The notes: generated by a model from the sequence alone, not told the origin. DNA of 64,000 nt from Cyanobacteria bacterium SBLK (GCA_017746715.1 JAGHZQ010000047.1:240055-304054), one strand, 5' to 3'. Shown: positions 27,024 to 36,236, numbered from the stretch's first letter. Numbers and translations: made by a program.

Positions 27024-27794
27024 TCATCTCTCGCAAGAATGCTGATAGTGAGTGAATTCCGAACCGTAGGCAGTCACCAAATTATCGGGAGAAAGGGCAA
27101 ATTCGGGAACCCCCTCGCAGAGCAAAGTCCGGTTGAGACAGAGAACGCGATCGCACTGTCGTCGAACCATATCAAAATCGTGGGAAATCTGTAAAATCGT
27201 CCAGCCTTGCTCTTTTTTCAATTCGGAAAGCAAATAATAAAATTCTGCTTCTCCGCGAATATCCAAACCTGCGGGTGCTTCATCGAGAAGCAGCAATTTT
27301 CGGGGACGCACGAGGCAATAAGCCAGCAAGATTCGCTTGGTTTCCCCTCCAGAAAGGCGGCTGATGGGTTTATCGATCAAATGTCCCGCACCGACCCGTC
27401 TCAGGGCTTCTCGCACTGCGAAACGGCGTTTTTGGGCGTGAGACCAGGGCCATTGAAAGCCCAAAGAATCCCATCCCAACCCCACTAATTCTTCTACCGT
27501 CATGGGAATGCGGCGATCGAAGAGGAAGTGTTGCGGTAAATAGGCGATCTGCTGGCGCACGGAAATAGCCAGATTGCCATTGCGCTTTAGCGATCGTCCC
27601 AAAATCGACACGTCCCCCGATCGCCTTGGTAAAATCCCTAAAACTGACTGCATGAGGGTGCTTTTCCCTGCACCATTGGGACCGATCAGAGCAGTATCGG
27701 TGCCGGCGATGAGAGAAAAAGAAACATCTCGCACGACTCCATTTTGCTCGCGATCGACACACAATCCCTTGATTTCTAATACTATATCGCTCAA
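27024..27794 (-). CDS. znuC: Zinc/metal ABC transporter ATP-binding protein
   Basis: 256 residues. Walker A GPNGAGKS, the signature LSGGETKRI and Walker B LLLLDEAPAGLD are intact, so it is a complete ABC ATPase. Its place between a zinc-binding protein and an ABC-3 permease assigns it to zinc uptake. Because a MITE sits between it and znuA, its ribosome site and transcription must now run through about 220 bases of inserted DNA. Confidence 0.88.
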   Translation of the reverse strand: MSDIVLEIKGLCVDREQNGVVRDVSFSLIAGTDTALIGPNGAGKSTLMQSVLGILPRRSGDVSILGRSLKRNGNLAISVRQQIAYLPQHFLFDRRIPMTVEELVGLGWDSLGFQWPWSHAQKRRFAVREALRRVGAGHLIDKPISRLSGGETKRILLAYCLVRPRKLLLLDEAPAGLDIRGEAEFYYLLSELKKEQGWTILQISHDFDMVRRQCDRVLCLNRTLLCEGVPEFALSPDNLVTAYGSEFTHYQHSCER

Positions 27795-27835
27795 ATTCTA
27801 TCTCCTCAAACAAACTCATCGAGCGGGCAAGCAAT

Positions 27836-28047
27836 CATTGGTGTCTACTTAACGCTTTTACCCCTTTCCTTCCTAGGGTTCAAACAGCTTAAACCTGCTT
27901 TAGCAGGTTAAGGTTTCTATCGGTTTAGCCGGCTTCAGCCTGCTTGAGCTATGAGCCAAGAACTTGAGGTGGGGCAGTTCAAAACATCCTAGGGGTTAAG
28001 GTTCTAGACTAAAGGGATTAACATCTTAGACTAAGTTGACACCAATG
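27836..28047. mobile_element. MITE with 15-bp inverted ends and 9-bp target duplication, between znuA and znuC
   Basis: The ends CATTGGTGTCTACTTA and TAAGTTGACACCAATG pair at all but one position. GCAAGCAAT is duplicated directly on both sides (27827-27835 and 28048-28056). Inside are two hairpins, around CCTGCTTTAGCAGG and the GGCTTCAGCC...GAGCCAAGAACTTGAG segment. It has no coding capacity. A second copy in opposite orientation is at 53226-53376. Removing the insert and one duplication would leave znuA and znuC about 47 bases apart. Confidence 0.8.
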
Positions 28048-28060
28048 GCAAGCAATGCGA

Positions 28061-29149
28061 TCAATTGCTAAAGGCTTCAGCGAGATTATCTGCATTTTTG
28101 CGCATAATTTTGAGATAAAATTCGGGTTCGGTCGCATTGATATCTCCTGTTTCTAAGGGATCGAAAATACTCACTTCAATTTGCAAATCTTTGGCGATAC
28201 TATCAAAAGCATTTTTGCTAGTTTTGGGTTCTGCGAGCAGTGCGTTAAGATTTTCCGTTTCTACGGTTTCTATAATACGCCGTACGTCCTTCGGAGAAGG
28301 ATTTTCTTCTGGAATATCCACCAAAAATTCAGGCTTGAGATTGTAACTCTCTGCAAAATATCGGGCGAAATCGTGGAAGGAGATAAAGACTTGTCCGCTA
28401 TAAGGCTTAAGTTGTTCGGTAATTTCCGTATCTAATGCTTGCAATTGTTTGATGAACGCGGCTGCATTGCTAGTATATTCTTCTTTGCCTTCGGGATCTA
28501 CAGCAATTAATCCATCGCGAATATTCTCCACTTGCGCGATCGCTCTTTTGGGATCGAGCCAAATATGGGGATCGAATTCTCCGTGATGGTGATGTCCTTT
28601 ATGCCCCTCATGTTCATCATGTTCATCATGCTCATCATGTTCGTGCCCTTCATGTTCATCATGTCCCTCATGTTCATCATGCTCATCATGTTCGTGCCCC
28701 TCATGTTCATCATGTTCATCATGTTCTTTATCTCCAGAAGCAAGAGGCTCTATCCCTTCACTAGAATCGATAATGGCTAAATCTTTGTTCTCGGCATTCT
28801 TGATGAGATCCTCGATAAACAACTCGAATTCCAAGCCATTTTGTACCAAGATATCGGCTTTAGCAATCGCCTGCACGTCGGTGGGTTTAGCTTGGTAGTC
28901 GTGAGGATTGACATTTGCGGGTAAGAGTTGCGTCACTTCTGCGCGATCGCCAACAACGGCATTGGTAAATTGCGTGATGGGTAAAAATGTCGTCACTACC
29001 TGCAATTCTTCTGTTGTTTCTCCCGGAGTCGCTTCAGTGTTCTCGGTTGTTTCGGGACTCGAAGTACAACTTCCCGAAGCGATCGCCACAGTGGCAACGG
29101 CTATAAAAGTCAATCGCCGAAACAATTGTGTTGCTTGCATTACAGTCAA
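28061..29149 (-). CDS. znuA: Zinc ABC transporter substrate-binding protein, His-rich
   Basis: 362 residues (MQATQLF nine bases in is another start). A lipoprotein-like signal ends at Cys28. The mature protein has the cluster A-I fold: VNPHDYQAKPTDVQ with the first ligand His, a long His/Asp/Glu loop at about 145-197 made of repeats of HDEHEGHEHDEHDEH type, then FDPHIWLDP and SFHDFARY. The His-rich loop is typical of ZnuA and is thought to sense or store zinc; this one is long. A Fur/Zur-like palindrome lies 56 bases upstream. Confidence 0.9.
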   Translation of the reverse strand: MTVMQATQLFRRLTFIAVATVAIASGSCTSSPETTENTEATPGETTEELQVVTTFLPITQFTNAVVGDRAEVTQLLPANVNPHDYQAKPTDVQAIAKADILVQNGLEFELFIEDLIKNAENKDLAIIDSSEGIEPLASGDKEHDEHDEHEGHEHDEHDEHEGHDEHEGHEHDEHDEHDEHEGHKGHHHHGEFDPHIWLDPKRAIAQVENIRDGLIAVDPEGKEEYTSNAAAFIKQLQALDTEITEQLKPYSGQVFISFHDFARYFAESYNLKPEFLVDIPEENPSPKDVRRIIETVETENLNALLAEPKTSKNAFDSIAKDLQIEVSIFDPLETGDINATEPEFYLKIMRKNADNLAEAFSN

Positions 29150-29204
29150 TCCTTATCAATAGCAGTTAGATTCTTTTTCTCGGCTGGTATTAACCGAAAA
29201 TACT

Positions 29205-29223
29205 AATGAGAATGATTCTCATT
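29205..29223 (-). promoter_or_regulatory. Fur/Zur-like box upstream of znuA
   Basis: AATGAGAAT-G-ATTCTCATT is a perfect 9-1-9 palindrome, and ATTCTCATT runs on to a partial second site. It resembles the Zur and Fur consensus (TGATAATNATTATCA class). The position, 56 bases before the znuA start, fits repression when zinc is replete. Confidence 0.75.
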
Positions 29224-29300
29224 CTCATTGCGAATATTTATTATATCTCTTTAAGCCAAAAAAACAAGCCCTTCGATCAAAAGTTTGATGGGGAAAGATG

Positions 29301-29690
29301 TTAGCGAACGGCGAGAAAAATGATACATTTGTTTCGATCGAATCGATGTTTTTGAGAAATTTCTTGATTGGGAGAGCGGCAAACCATGGCAAATCGTTTA
29401 TCCCGAGTTTTTGAATTTCTTCTTAAAACTAACTCTCGTTCTACGAAAGGTTTCAGACAATCGGGTAATTGAGAAAATTTTTTACCTTCAGGACTTGTAT
29501 TTTTTAATTTTTTAATTAATCCATGTATTGTAGGTTGACTAACTCCTACAAATCTTGCTAATCCTCGATAACTCATACCCGATTTTCCCGTCGCCTTAAT
29601 TGTAAAATATTCGACACCATCATCATCAATATAGCGTAGGACATATTTAGAGAGAACTGCTCCATTTTTCGTTGAAGTCACTTGCTGCAT
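29301..29690 (-). CDS. HTH-containing small protein, unknown
   Basis: 129 residues. The middle contains FTIKATGKSGMSYRGLARFVGVSQPTIHGLIKKL, a helix-turn-helix with the recognition helix VSQPTIHGLIKKL. This wording occurs in phage-like or antirepressor-like cyanobacterial proteins, whose C-terminal parts are usually longer. Here the C-terminal 40 residues after LKPFVERELVL look unlike the family I recall, which may mean an early frameshift. It follows the gene at 29727-30332 by 36 bases on the same strand. Confidence 0.55.
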   Translation of the reverse strand: MQQVTSTKNGAVLSKYVLRYIDDDGVEYFTIKATGKSGMSYRGLARFVGVSQPTIHGLIKKLKNTSPEGKKFSQLPDCLKPFVERELVLRRNSKTRDKRFAMVCRSPNQEISQKHRFDRNKCIIFLAVR

Positions 29691-29726
29691 TGCGATCGCC
29701 TCTAGAGCTTTATATTTATTAGATAA

Positions 29727-30332
29727 TTAGGCAACGTTTTGAGTTGCCATTAATTTAGGACAAGGAAAATAATAATCCTCTTCCTTTCCTAATCTATTTT
29801 CTTTGACCGCTCGGGTTAATTCTGTTTGTAAAGATTTTTTTGCTTTGGAAAACTCTTCTGTAGATTGATATTCAAAGATAATCTCTACAAGTTGACCGAT
29901 ATGCAATCCTTCTGAATGTTTTTTGAGAATGTCTTGAGCAATTTGAATATAACCTCGGCCTTTATATTCCAAACGTTGATAATCTTTAGGAGTGCGAATG
30001 TACTTTTCTTGGCTAGTTAAATCTTGAATTGGTGCAGGTTGAGTCTTGTCATATCCGTCACCGTAATGTGTTTCAGCATGACTTCCATTCTGTACAGTAC
30101 CATTACTCGAATGGGTGAAAGCCGATAAGCCAGAATCATCAAGATTAGATTCTGGTTTTTGACCATTGCGATCGCAAATTCCTTCTATAGTGGCTCTAAT
30201 ACTGACAGACAAGGACTCGAGGCGAGTCAATTGTGTTTTTGCCTCTTCTATAATTTGCTTCAATCTTGTTGCTTCTTGCTCATTCTGGGCAAGTTCTGCC
30301 TCAAGCATTGAGATGAGTTGACTTTTATCCAT
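29727..30332 (-). CDS. Coiled-coil protein with C-terminal winged-helix-like region
   Basis: 201 residues. Residues 1-50 form a heptad coiled coil (LISMLEAELAQNEQEATRLKQIIEEAKTQL in part). A polar, unordered linker (about 55-105) follows, then a domain with DYQRLEYKGRGYIQIAQDILKKHSEGLHIGQLVEIIFE that resembles HARE-HTH or winged-helix folds. It is probably a DNA-binding or assembly protein. The ATG lies below an array of CAAGA repeats, so it is likely regulated, perhaps by itself or by the HTH protein encoded downstream. Confidence 0.5.
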   Translation of the reverse strand: MDKSQLISMLEAELAQNEQEATRLKQIIEEAKTQLTRLESLSVSIRATIEGICDRNGQKPESNLDDSGLSAFTHSSNGTVQNGSHAETHYGDGYDKTQPAPIQDLTSQEKYIRTPKDYQRLEYKGRGYIQIAQDILKKHSEGLHIGQLVEIIFEYQSTEEFSKAKKSLQTELTRAVKENRLGKEEDYYFPCPKLMATQNVA

Positions 30333-30349
30333 GTTGCAACTATTCGTGC

Positions 30350-30402
30350 ATCTTGTTTACCAAGATAGCAAGACTTTTCAAGATTGACAAGATATGGCAA
30401 GA
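30350..30402 (-). promoter_or_regulatory. CAAGA repeat array with palindrome ATCTTG...CAAGAT
   Basis: CAAGA(T/C) begins at 30361, 30369, 30379, 30388 and 30398, with 8, 10, 9 and 10 base steps, and ATCTTG at 30350-30355 forms a palindrome with CAAGAT at 30361-30366. It sits 18-70 bases upstream of the leftward ATG at 30332, in the promoter. The near-helical spacing suggests a multimeric operator. Confidence 0.5.
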
Positions 30403-30521
30403 CTTTTTTTTCATGATTTCCCAAAATTCGCGCAAAAAGCGGTCGATCGCCTCTATAGTCGCGATCGCACTCCGATCGCTGCTGCATGATAACCTAGAAA
30501 AACAACTCATCGATAATTTCC

Positions 30522-30839
30522 ATGTTTTCTTACCAAGTTACCTCTCCTCAAGAAGTAAAAGATGAATTGCTGCAAATATTAGATTGAGCAATTGAAAACC
30601 ATGAAGTTTTTTTAATCGATTGCCAAGAAGGAGAAAAAGTCGCTCTTATTGCCGAATCGGAGTTACGTAGTCTGATTGAAACCGTCTACCTTTTGCGATC
30701 GCCAGCAAATACCCGTCGTCTCTTCGAAGCGATCGCCGCATCCCAAACAGAACAAATCCAACCTCAAACCCTCGAAGAACTGCAAAAAGAGGTAGAAAGT
30801 GAGTTTGACAAACGCGATCGCATTTGCCAAAAAAATTAA
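30522..30839 (+). pseudogene. Phd/YefM-type antitoxin gene with an in-frame TGA
   Basis: Starting at ATG 30522 the frame reads MFSYQVTSPQEVKDELLQILD, stops at TGA 30585-30587, and then stays open for 83 more codons to TAA 30837-30839. The second part holds the Phd/YefM landmark VALIAESELRSLIETVYLLRSP and ends in the basic/acidic tail typical of antitoxins. One substitution restores the gene, so it is either a recent pseudogene or an assembly error. No toxin gene follows; sdhA begins 58 bases on. Confidence 0.7.
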
Positions 30840-30896
30840 CAATTGCGATCGCTCCCATCCCCGAAAATAGGATCGTGCCAACTTTCCCGAGACCTC

Positions 30897-32624
30897 ATGT
30901 TAGAACACGATGTGATGATCGTCGGCGGCGGACTTGCAGGCTGCCGCGCTGCCCTAGAAATCAAACGGATCGACCCCAACATTGACGTAGGTTTGGTCGC
31001 CAAAACCCACCCCATCCGATCGCACTCCGTCGCCGCACAAGGAGGGATCGCCGCCAGTTTGCAAAATGTCGATCCCGATGATGACTGGGAAGCTCACGCC
31101 TTCGATACCGTCAAAGGCTCTGACTATCTCGCGGATCAAGATGCCGTTGAAATTCTCACCAAAGAAGCACCCCAAGTCATCATCGATCTCGAACACCTCG
31201 GGGTGCTTTTTTCTCGCCTCGAAGACGGACGCATCGCTCAACGCGCCTTCGGCGGTCACTCTCACAAACGCACCTGTTACGCCGCCGATAAAACCGGACA
31301 CGCCATCCTGCACGAACTGGTGAACAACCTGCGCCGCAACAACGTACAAATTTACGATGAATGGTACGTCCTGCAACCCATCCTCGAAGAAAATGAGGTC
31401 AAAGGTATTGTCATGTACCGCATTTTGGACGGGAGCATCGAAATCGTCCGCGCGAAAGCCGTCATGTTTGCAACAGGGGGATACGGTCGGGCTTTTAATA
31501 CCACGTCTAACGATTTTGCCTCCACGGGGGACGGCTTAGCCATGTGTGCAATGGCGGGACTGCCCTTAGAAGATATGGAATTCGTGCAATTTCACCCGAC
31601 CGGATTATATCCCGTCGGCGTACTGATTTCCGAAGCCGTGCGGGGAGAGGGGGCATATCTGCGAAACAGCAAGGGGGAACGGTTTATGGAGCGCTACGCC
31701 CCCAAACAAATGGAACTCGCCCCTCGGGATATTACCTCGCGAGCGATTACGTTGGAACTGCGAGCAGGACGAGGCATTCACGCCGACGGCACGGCGGGAG
31801 GCGCTTTCGTGCATCTGGACTTGCGCCACATGGGGAAAGAAAAAATCATGAGTCGCGTTCCCTTTTGTTGGGAAGAAGCACATCGCTTGGTGGGAGTCGA
31901 TGCCGTCACCGAACCCATGCCCGTGCGCCCCACCGCTCATTATTCCATGGGAGGCATTCCCGTCAACACCGAAGGACGAGTGCGACTCAGCGGTAGCGAA
32001 TTGGTAGAGGGCTTTTTTGCGGCGGGAGAATGCGCCTGCGTCTCGGTTCATGGTGCCAACCGCTTGGGGAGTAACTCCCTCCTTGAATGCGTGGTGTACG
32101 GGCGCAAAACTGGAGAAGCGATCGCCCATTACGTCGCCGATCGCAAAATGCCAGTTTTCGATACCCAAACCTATTTCGATCGCGCCAAAAATCGCCTGCA
32201 AAGTCTGATCAACCAAAAAGGAACGATTCGCATCGGCGAATTGCGATCGCAGTTCCAAGACTGCATGAGCGAGCATTGCGGCGTTTTTCGCACCGAGGAA
32301 GTCATGCAGTCAGGCCTGAAAAAACTGCAAGAATTAAAGGGCAAACTTTCGCAAATTCACCTCGACGATAAAAATTTATGTTGGAATACCGAGTTAGTCG
32401 AAGCACTAGAATTGCAGAACTTAGCCATTGTTGCCGAAACGATTCTCACGTCTGCTTTATATCGAAAAGAGAGCCGAGGGGCGCATTCTCGAGAAGACTA
32501 TCCCGAGCGAGACGATCGCAATTTCCTCAAACATTCCCTCGCCTACTATTCCCCCGAAGCCATTGATGTTAAGTATATGTTAGTGGTTATCAATCGCTTT
32601 GAACCCAAAGAAAGGAAGTATTAA
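30897..32624 (+). CDS. sdhA: Succinate dehydrogenase/fumarate reductase flavoprotein subunit
   Basis: 575 residues from ATG 30897. The FAD-binding motif VGGGLAGCRAALE is at the N-terminus, then RSHSVAAQGGIAAS with the FAD-linking His, then MEFVQFHPTGLYP and HYSMGGIPVNTEG with the catalytic His/Arg region, and the C-terminal GANRLGSNSLLECVVYGRKTG. It oxidises succinate and passes electrons to the iron-sulfur subunit, linking the carbon cycle to thylakoid or plasma-membrane quinones. The Fe-S subunit is not adjacent, as usual in cyanobacteria. Its stop overlaps the next start (TAATG). Confidence 0.9.
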   Translation: MLEHDVMIVGGGLAGCRAALEIKRIDPNIDVGLVAKTHPIRSHSVAAQGGIAASLQNVDPDDDWEAHAFDTVKGSDYLADQDAVEILTKEAPQVIIDLEHLGVLFSRLEDGRIAQRAFGGHSHKRTCYAADKTGHAILHELVNNLRRNNVQIYDEWYVLQPILEENEVKGIVMYRILDGSIEIVRAKAVMFATGGYGRAFNTTSNDFASTGDGLAMCAMAGLPLEDMEFVQFHPTGLYPVGVLISEAVRGEGAYLRNSKGERFMERYAPKQMELAPRDITSRAITLELRAGRGIHADGTAGGAFVHLDLRHMGKEKIMSRVPFCWEEAHRLVGVDAVTEPMPVRPTAHYSMGGIPVNTEGRVRLSGSELVEGFFAAGECACVSVHGANRLGSNSLLECVVYGRKTGEAIAHYVADRKMPVFDTQTYFDRAKNRLQSLINQKGTIRIGELRSQFQDCMSEHCGVFRTEEVMQSGLKKLQELKGKLSQIHLDDKNLCWNTELVEALELQNLAIVAETILTSALYRKESRGAHSREDYPERDDRNFLKHSLAYYSPEAIDVKYMLVVINRFEPKERKY

Positions 32625-33838
32625 TGTCAGACAAGCGAGAATTGCTGCCATTGCGTCAGGGTGAAGAACAACTAAAAATGATGGCATTTGGCGGCGTCGA
32701 TCGAGAGCGATCGGATGGGGCATTTACCTCGCTCTCTCCCGATTCTCATGAGACCCTGCGCCGACTGCTGCAAAAAGATGTCTTTCAACCTTCAGAGGAA
32801 GAGATATTGGCACGGAGGAATGAGATCGCAAATTATCTGGGGAGCGATCGCGTCAAAGTCTTGATTCCCATGCGGGAACTGCAAGCCAATATTGCCCCCC
32901 TCATTGACGAGACAATCGATGTTTTAGTAGATTATGTCGGCATTAAAAATATTTTTATTGTCAATAATGGGCTGCATGAAACCATTAAAGAGACTCTCAT
33001 TTCTAAGGGAGTCTCTCTTATTTCTGCGGCCAAAATGAAAGCACGTTTTGATTTTCCCAAGCTCCTAGAAATTTTGAGTTTGCCAGAATTAAATTTTGGC
33101 TTGGGTTTTTCAATGATGTCTGGCATGGCTTACCTAGCAGTAGAAAACATCATGCAGCCCGATGACTGGTTAGTAAAATTTGATGGGGATATTGCTAACT
33201 TTCAACAATGTTTATTGCCCGAGTACTTATTTTATCCTGCTGTAGTCGATCCCAAAATAGACTGGGACTATTTAAAGATTGCTAAAACGGGCAGAAATAA
33301 TGAAACGATAATGGCAGGGATTAATAGTCTAACTCCTTACTTCCAAAACGAAATCGGGCAACAAACTTGGGAATTTATGCCCCAAGCTCGAACGGCTCGT
33401 GAAATTTATGAAGCCTGTATCCGTCAACTCTGGATATTATCGGGACAGTATGCAATTCGTTGGAAACATATTGCAAAGCAATTAGCTGCTACGGGTTACT
33501 GCGATCCCCTCTTAGTGAGCGCTCAACATGGCTGGCGCAATTTCGCCCAAATTCTTCACCCCCATCCCTTATTGGATATGCCCAATACAAAACAAAAAGA
33601 AGACTGTATGCTGAGCTGTCTCGTACAATTTATCAATACCTTAGTTGTATTTGGAAAATCTGTCAGGAGTCCGTGGAAGATTGAAGAGGTTGCTTACTTT
33701 AATCGAGAGATTGCACGGCATCAAAATGCCATTGTTTGGATTCCAGAAGAGCCAAATCCGTTGCGTTTGGCAAGCATCGAACCCGATCGCTTATTTCCTT
33801 CTCTAGAAATGCTACTACGCGAGGGTTTACTGCAATAA
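32624..33838 (+). CDS. Putative glycosyltransferase-like protein
   Basis: 404 residues, soluble. A Rossmann/GT-A-type core is suggested by VKVLIPMRELQANIAPLIDETIDVLVDY, then KNIFIVNNG and the DDWLVKFDGDIANF segment, where D-G-D is placed like a nucleotide-sugar DxD motif. The C-terminal half is helical. The closest impression is of glucosyl/mannosyl-phosphoglycerate-type synthases, but this is unproven. Its ATG overlaps the sdhA stop by one base, so the two are co-translated; a MATE exporter follows. Confidence 0.35.
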   Translation: MSDKRELLPLRQGEEQLKMMAFGGVDRERSDGAFTSLSPDSHETLRRLLQKDVFQPSEEEILARRNEIANYLGSDRVKVLIPMRELQANIAPLIDETIDVLVDYVGIKNIFIVNNGLHETIKETLISKGVSLISAAKMKARFDFPKLLEILSLPELNFGLGFSMMSGMAYLAVENIMQPDDWLVKFDGDIANFQQCLLPEYLFYPAVVDPKIDWDYLKIAKTGRNNETIMAGINSLTPYFQNEIGQQTWEFMPQARTAREIYEACIRQLWILSGQYAIRWKHIAKQLAATGYCDPLLVSAQHGWRNFAQILHPHPLLDMPNTKQKEDCMLSCLVQFINTLVVFGKSVRSPWKIEEVAYFNREIARHQNAIVWIPEEPNPLRLASIEPDRLFPSLEMLLREGLLQ

Positions 33839-33875
33839 TCTAGATTGCGTCCCGAGAAAACCGATACGCGGAAAT

Positions 33876-35282
33876 TTGCCTGTGGATCCTTTAGCATCAA
33901 ATATCGATGTTGCTTCCGATCGTGCCTTAAATGCAGCATTTACAGCCCATAATTATCGTACCCTCGTTCGAGTAGTTTTATCTCTAGCCATTCCAGCGAT
34001 CGCCCAGTTAATCATTCAAAGTCTGGTTTTTGTTGCCGATCGAATAATGCTGGGACATTATTCGATCGCCGCCCTCGCATCTCTTGAAATTAGCAATCTC
34101 TCGATTAATTGCAGCGTCCAAGTTTTGTGTTTTTTCACCGTTGGTTTAGTGGCAGTTGTGGGACGAGCAACGGGGGCAAAAGATCGGGATTTGGCAACAT
34201 CTGCAATTGTCGGAGGGATCTGGTATACATCAATCATTAGTATTGCCTTTTCTGTAGTTGCTTGGCTGAATTTACCCGTAATTCTTTCTCTCTTTCCCGG
34301 ATTAGAAATAGCAGTTCGAGAAGCAGCTCTGCACTATCTAGAAATTGCTTTTTTGGGATTTCCCTTGCTCATGCTCTCAATGGTTGCAACGGCAATTCTC
34401 CAAGCAATGGGCAATACCCGAACCCCTTTTTTTGTTGGGGCGATCGCGAATATTATCAACATTGGCATTAATTATTGTTTGATTTTTGGACATTATCATG
34501 CACCCAGTTTAGGAGTGCGAGGGGCAGCGATCGGAACGGTTGCCGCACTGGCGATTGAGGCTCTCTTGCTTTTAGGAATTATCGCTCGTCAATACAATTT
34601 TTTGAGTCGAGAAAGTTTTCGCGATCGCACGGTAGCGATCGGACAAATTTTATCAATTTCCAGTCCGGTATTTTGGGAGCGGCTGATACGACAGTTAGGA
34701 ATTGCAATTAATGTAGTAATTTTAACATTTTTGGGTAAAATAGCAATTTCAACGTTTGAAGCGATCTCGAGCTTTGAGAGCTTTATAGAATCTTGTGCAA
34801 ATGGTTTTAGTATCGCTGCTGCTGTCATTGTTGCCCAAAGTTTGGGAGCAAAAAAAACGGAAATTGCTGTATCTGGCAGTCTTATTGCAATGATATTCGT
34901 GGCAAGTTTATCGGCATTATATGCGGGAGGATTTTTTCTATTTCCCGATCGACTCTTTAGTGTTTTTTTACCTAAAGAGCCAATTAGCATTATTGGTATT
35001 CACAGTTTTTATATTGCTGCAATAGAACAATTATTCATGGCACTTAGTGTATTTATGACTCAAGTTTTACAAATTAGAGGAGATACAAAAATCGTAACTG
35101 CTATCTCTCTAATCGGTTGGCTGATCGTTCGTTTTTGTGCTGTATATTTATTTGTCTTTGTTCTCAATTTAGGTCTAGTTGGTTTTTGGCTGGGATTAAC
35201 CTGCGATTGGTTTGTTCGGGTATTAGCATTAGGAGTTTTATTTTTTCAACAACAGCGCTGGCAACAAGATAGAGAGGGATAA
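33876..35282 (+). CDS. MATE-family multidrug/toxin exporter
   Basis: 468 residues and twelve predicted membrane helices in two similar halves, typical of MATE antiporters. The second half repeats the PIISIIG and FMALSVFMTQVLQIRGDTK type loops. The start could be TTG 33876 or GTG 33882, both lacking a strong ribosome site. These pumps exchange Na+ or H+ for organic cations; the substrate is unknown. Confidence 0.85.
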   Translation: MPVDPLASNIDVASDRALNAAFTAHNYRTLVRVVLSLAIPAIAQLIIQSLVFVADRIMLGHYSIAALASLEISNLSINCSVQVLCFFTVGLVAVVGRATGAKDRDLATSAIVGGIWYTSIISIAFSVVAWLNLPVILSLFPGLEIAVREAALHYLEIAFLGFPLLMLSMVATAILQAMGNTRTPFFVGAIANIINIGINYCLIFGHYHAPSLGVRGAAIGTVAALAIEALLLLGIIARQYNFLSRESFRDRTVAIGQILSISSPVFWERLIRQLGIAINVVILTFLGKIAISTFEAISSFESFIESCANGFSIAAAVIVAQSLGAKKTEIAVSGSLIAMIFVASLSALYAGGFFLFPDRLFSVFLPKEPISIIGIHSFYIAAIEQLFMALSVFMTQVLQIRGDTKIVTAISLIGWLIVRFCAVYLFVFVLNLGLVGFWLGLTCDWFVRVLALGVLFFQQQRWQQDREG

Positions 35283-35339
35283 ATATACTTTTTAAACCCA
35301 TCGAGAAGGAGGATGCACGGAAGGTCAAATATCAAACTG

Positions 35340-36146
35340 CTACTCAAAATTGAGAAAATGCTCCAACGCCTCTACCATGCGCGGCGGCCACCGACGAACA
35401 TCTTTCACCCAATCAATATCCTGATAGCGACCGTCGAGACCGACAACTGCAACCCAATTACTTTCCGCCTCTCCTTGCAAACCTCCCTCCCAAAGAACCG
35501 CCGCCAATGCCGCCCGCATATCGGGAAACATGGGGTATTTTTGTACGAGATCTCGCATGATTTCGATCGCCTCTTGTTGGCGATCGCGCTGATATAAAGC
35601 AAGGGCATAATTAGCGCGAGAAATGGCAAAATTCTCGGCAAGTTCCGAGGCTTTTTTGTAATCGGCGATCGCCTCATCCCATCGTCCCTGTCCGGCTCGA
35701 GCGTTACCGCGGTTATTGTAAGCCATCGCATCTTCCGGATTTAAGCTTAAAACGCGATTATAGTCTGCGATCGCCCCCTCCCACTGCTTCAATCCTTCCT
35801 TGGCAATTCCTCGATTTAGGTAAGGATCGGGAGCATGGGGAGCCAATTCCACCGCGCGATCGAAATCCGCGATCGCTCCCTCTAATTTTCTTTCTAGTAT
35901 CCGCGTTCCCCCCCGATTGCTCCACACCGCCGGATTATTGGGAAAATTCTCGATCAGTTGGCTCCAATACCCTTCGGCAGTTTCTAAATCCCCTTGTTCG
36001 AGAGCCGCGATCGCCTTTGTTGCCAGAGCTTCTCCGGCCCGAACCCGTTGTTCGAGAACCGTAACATCAGAGGTATTTTCCGCTCTCACAAAAGGCATGG
36101 AGAAGAAAATCGAGAGCGTGCATAAAAAACAAACAATCCAACGCAT
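35340..36146 (-). CDS. Secreted TPR protein
   Basis: 268 residues with a signal peptide (MRWIVCFLCTLSIFFSMPFVRA). About four TPR repeats follow, each with the W/L-G-Y-A-F-P pattern, for instance DAMAYNNRGNARAGQGRWDEA and YPEYP-like helix pairs. It is probably a periplasmic or lumenal scaffold. The last segment (WPPRMVEALEHFLNFE) resembles an extra capping helix. It converges with the MATE gene. Confidence 0.75.
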   Translation of the reverse strand: MRWIVCFLCTLSIFFSMPFVRAENTSDVTVLEQRVRAGEALATKAIAALEQGDLETAEGYWSQLIENFPNNPAVWSNRGGTRILERKLEGAIADFDRAVELAPHAPDPYLNRGIAKEGLKQWEGAIADYNRVLSLNPEDAMAYNNRGNARAGQGRWDEAIADYKKASELAENFAISRANYALALYQRDRQQEAIEIMRDLVQKYPMFPDMRAALAAVLWEGGLQGEAESNWVAVVGLDGRYQDIDWVKDVRRWPPRMVEALEHFLNFE

Positions 36147-36236
36147 ATTGAGTAAAGATAATTAACGAACTGGTGACTCTAAAGGCAAGCTCAGAGCATT
36201 GTTGTTGGTGATTGGTGACTGGTAATGGGTGACTGA

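Noticed and set aside
28532..28780. Met/Phe-rich frame opposite the His-rich ZnuA loop
   Set aside because: It is the antisense reading of the His/Asp/Glu repeat and has no coding support.
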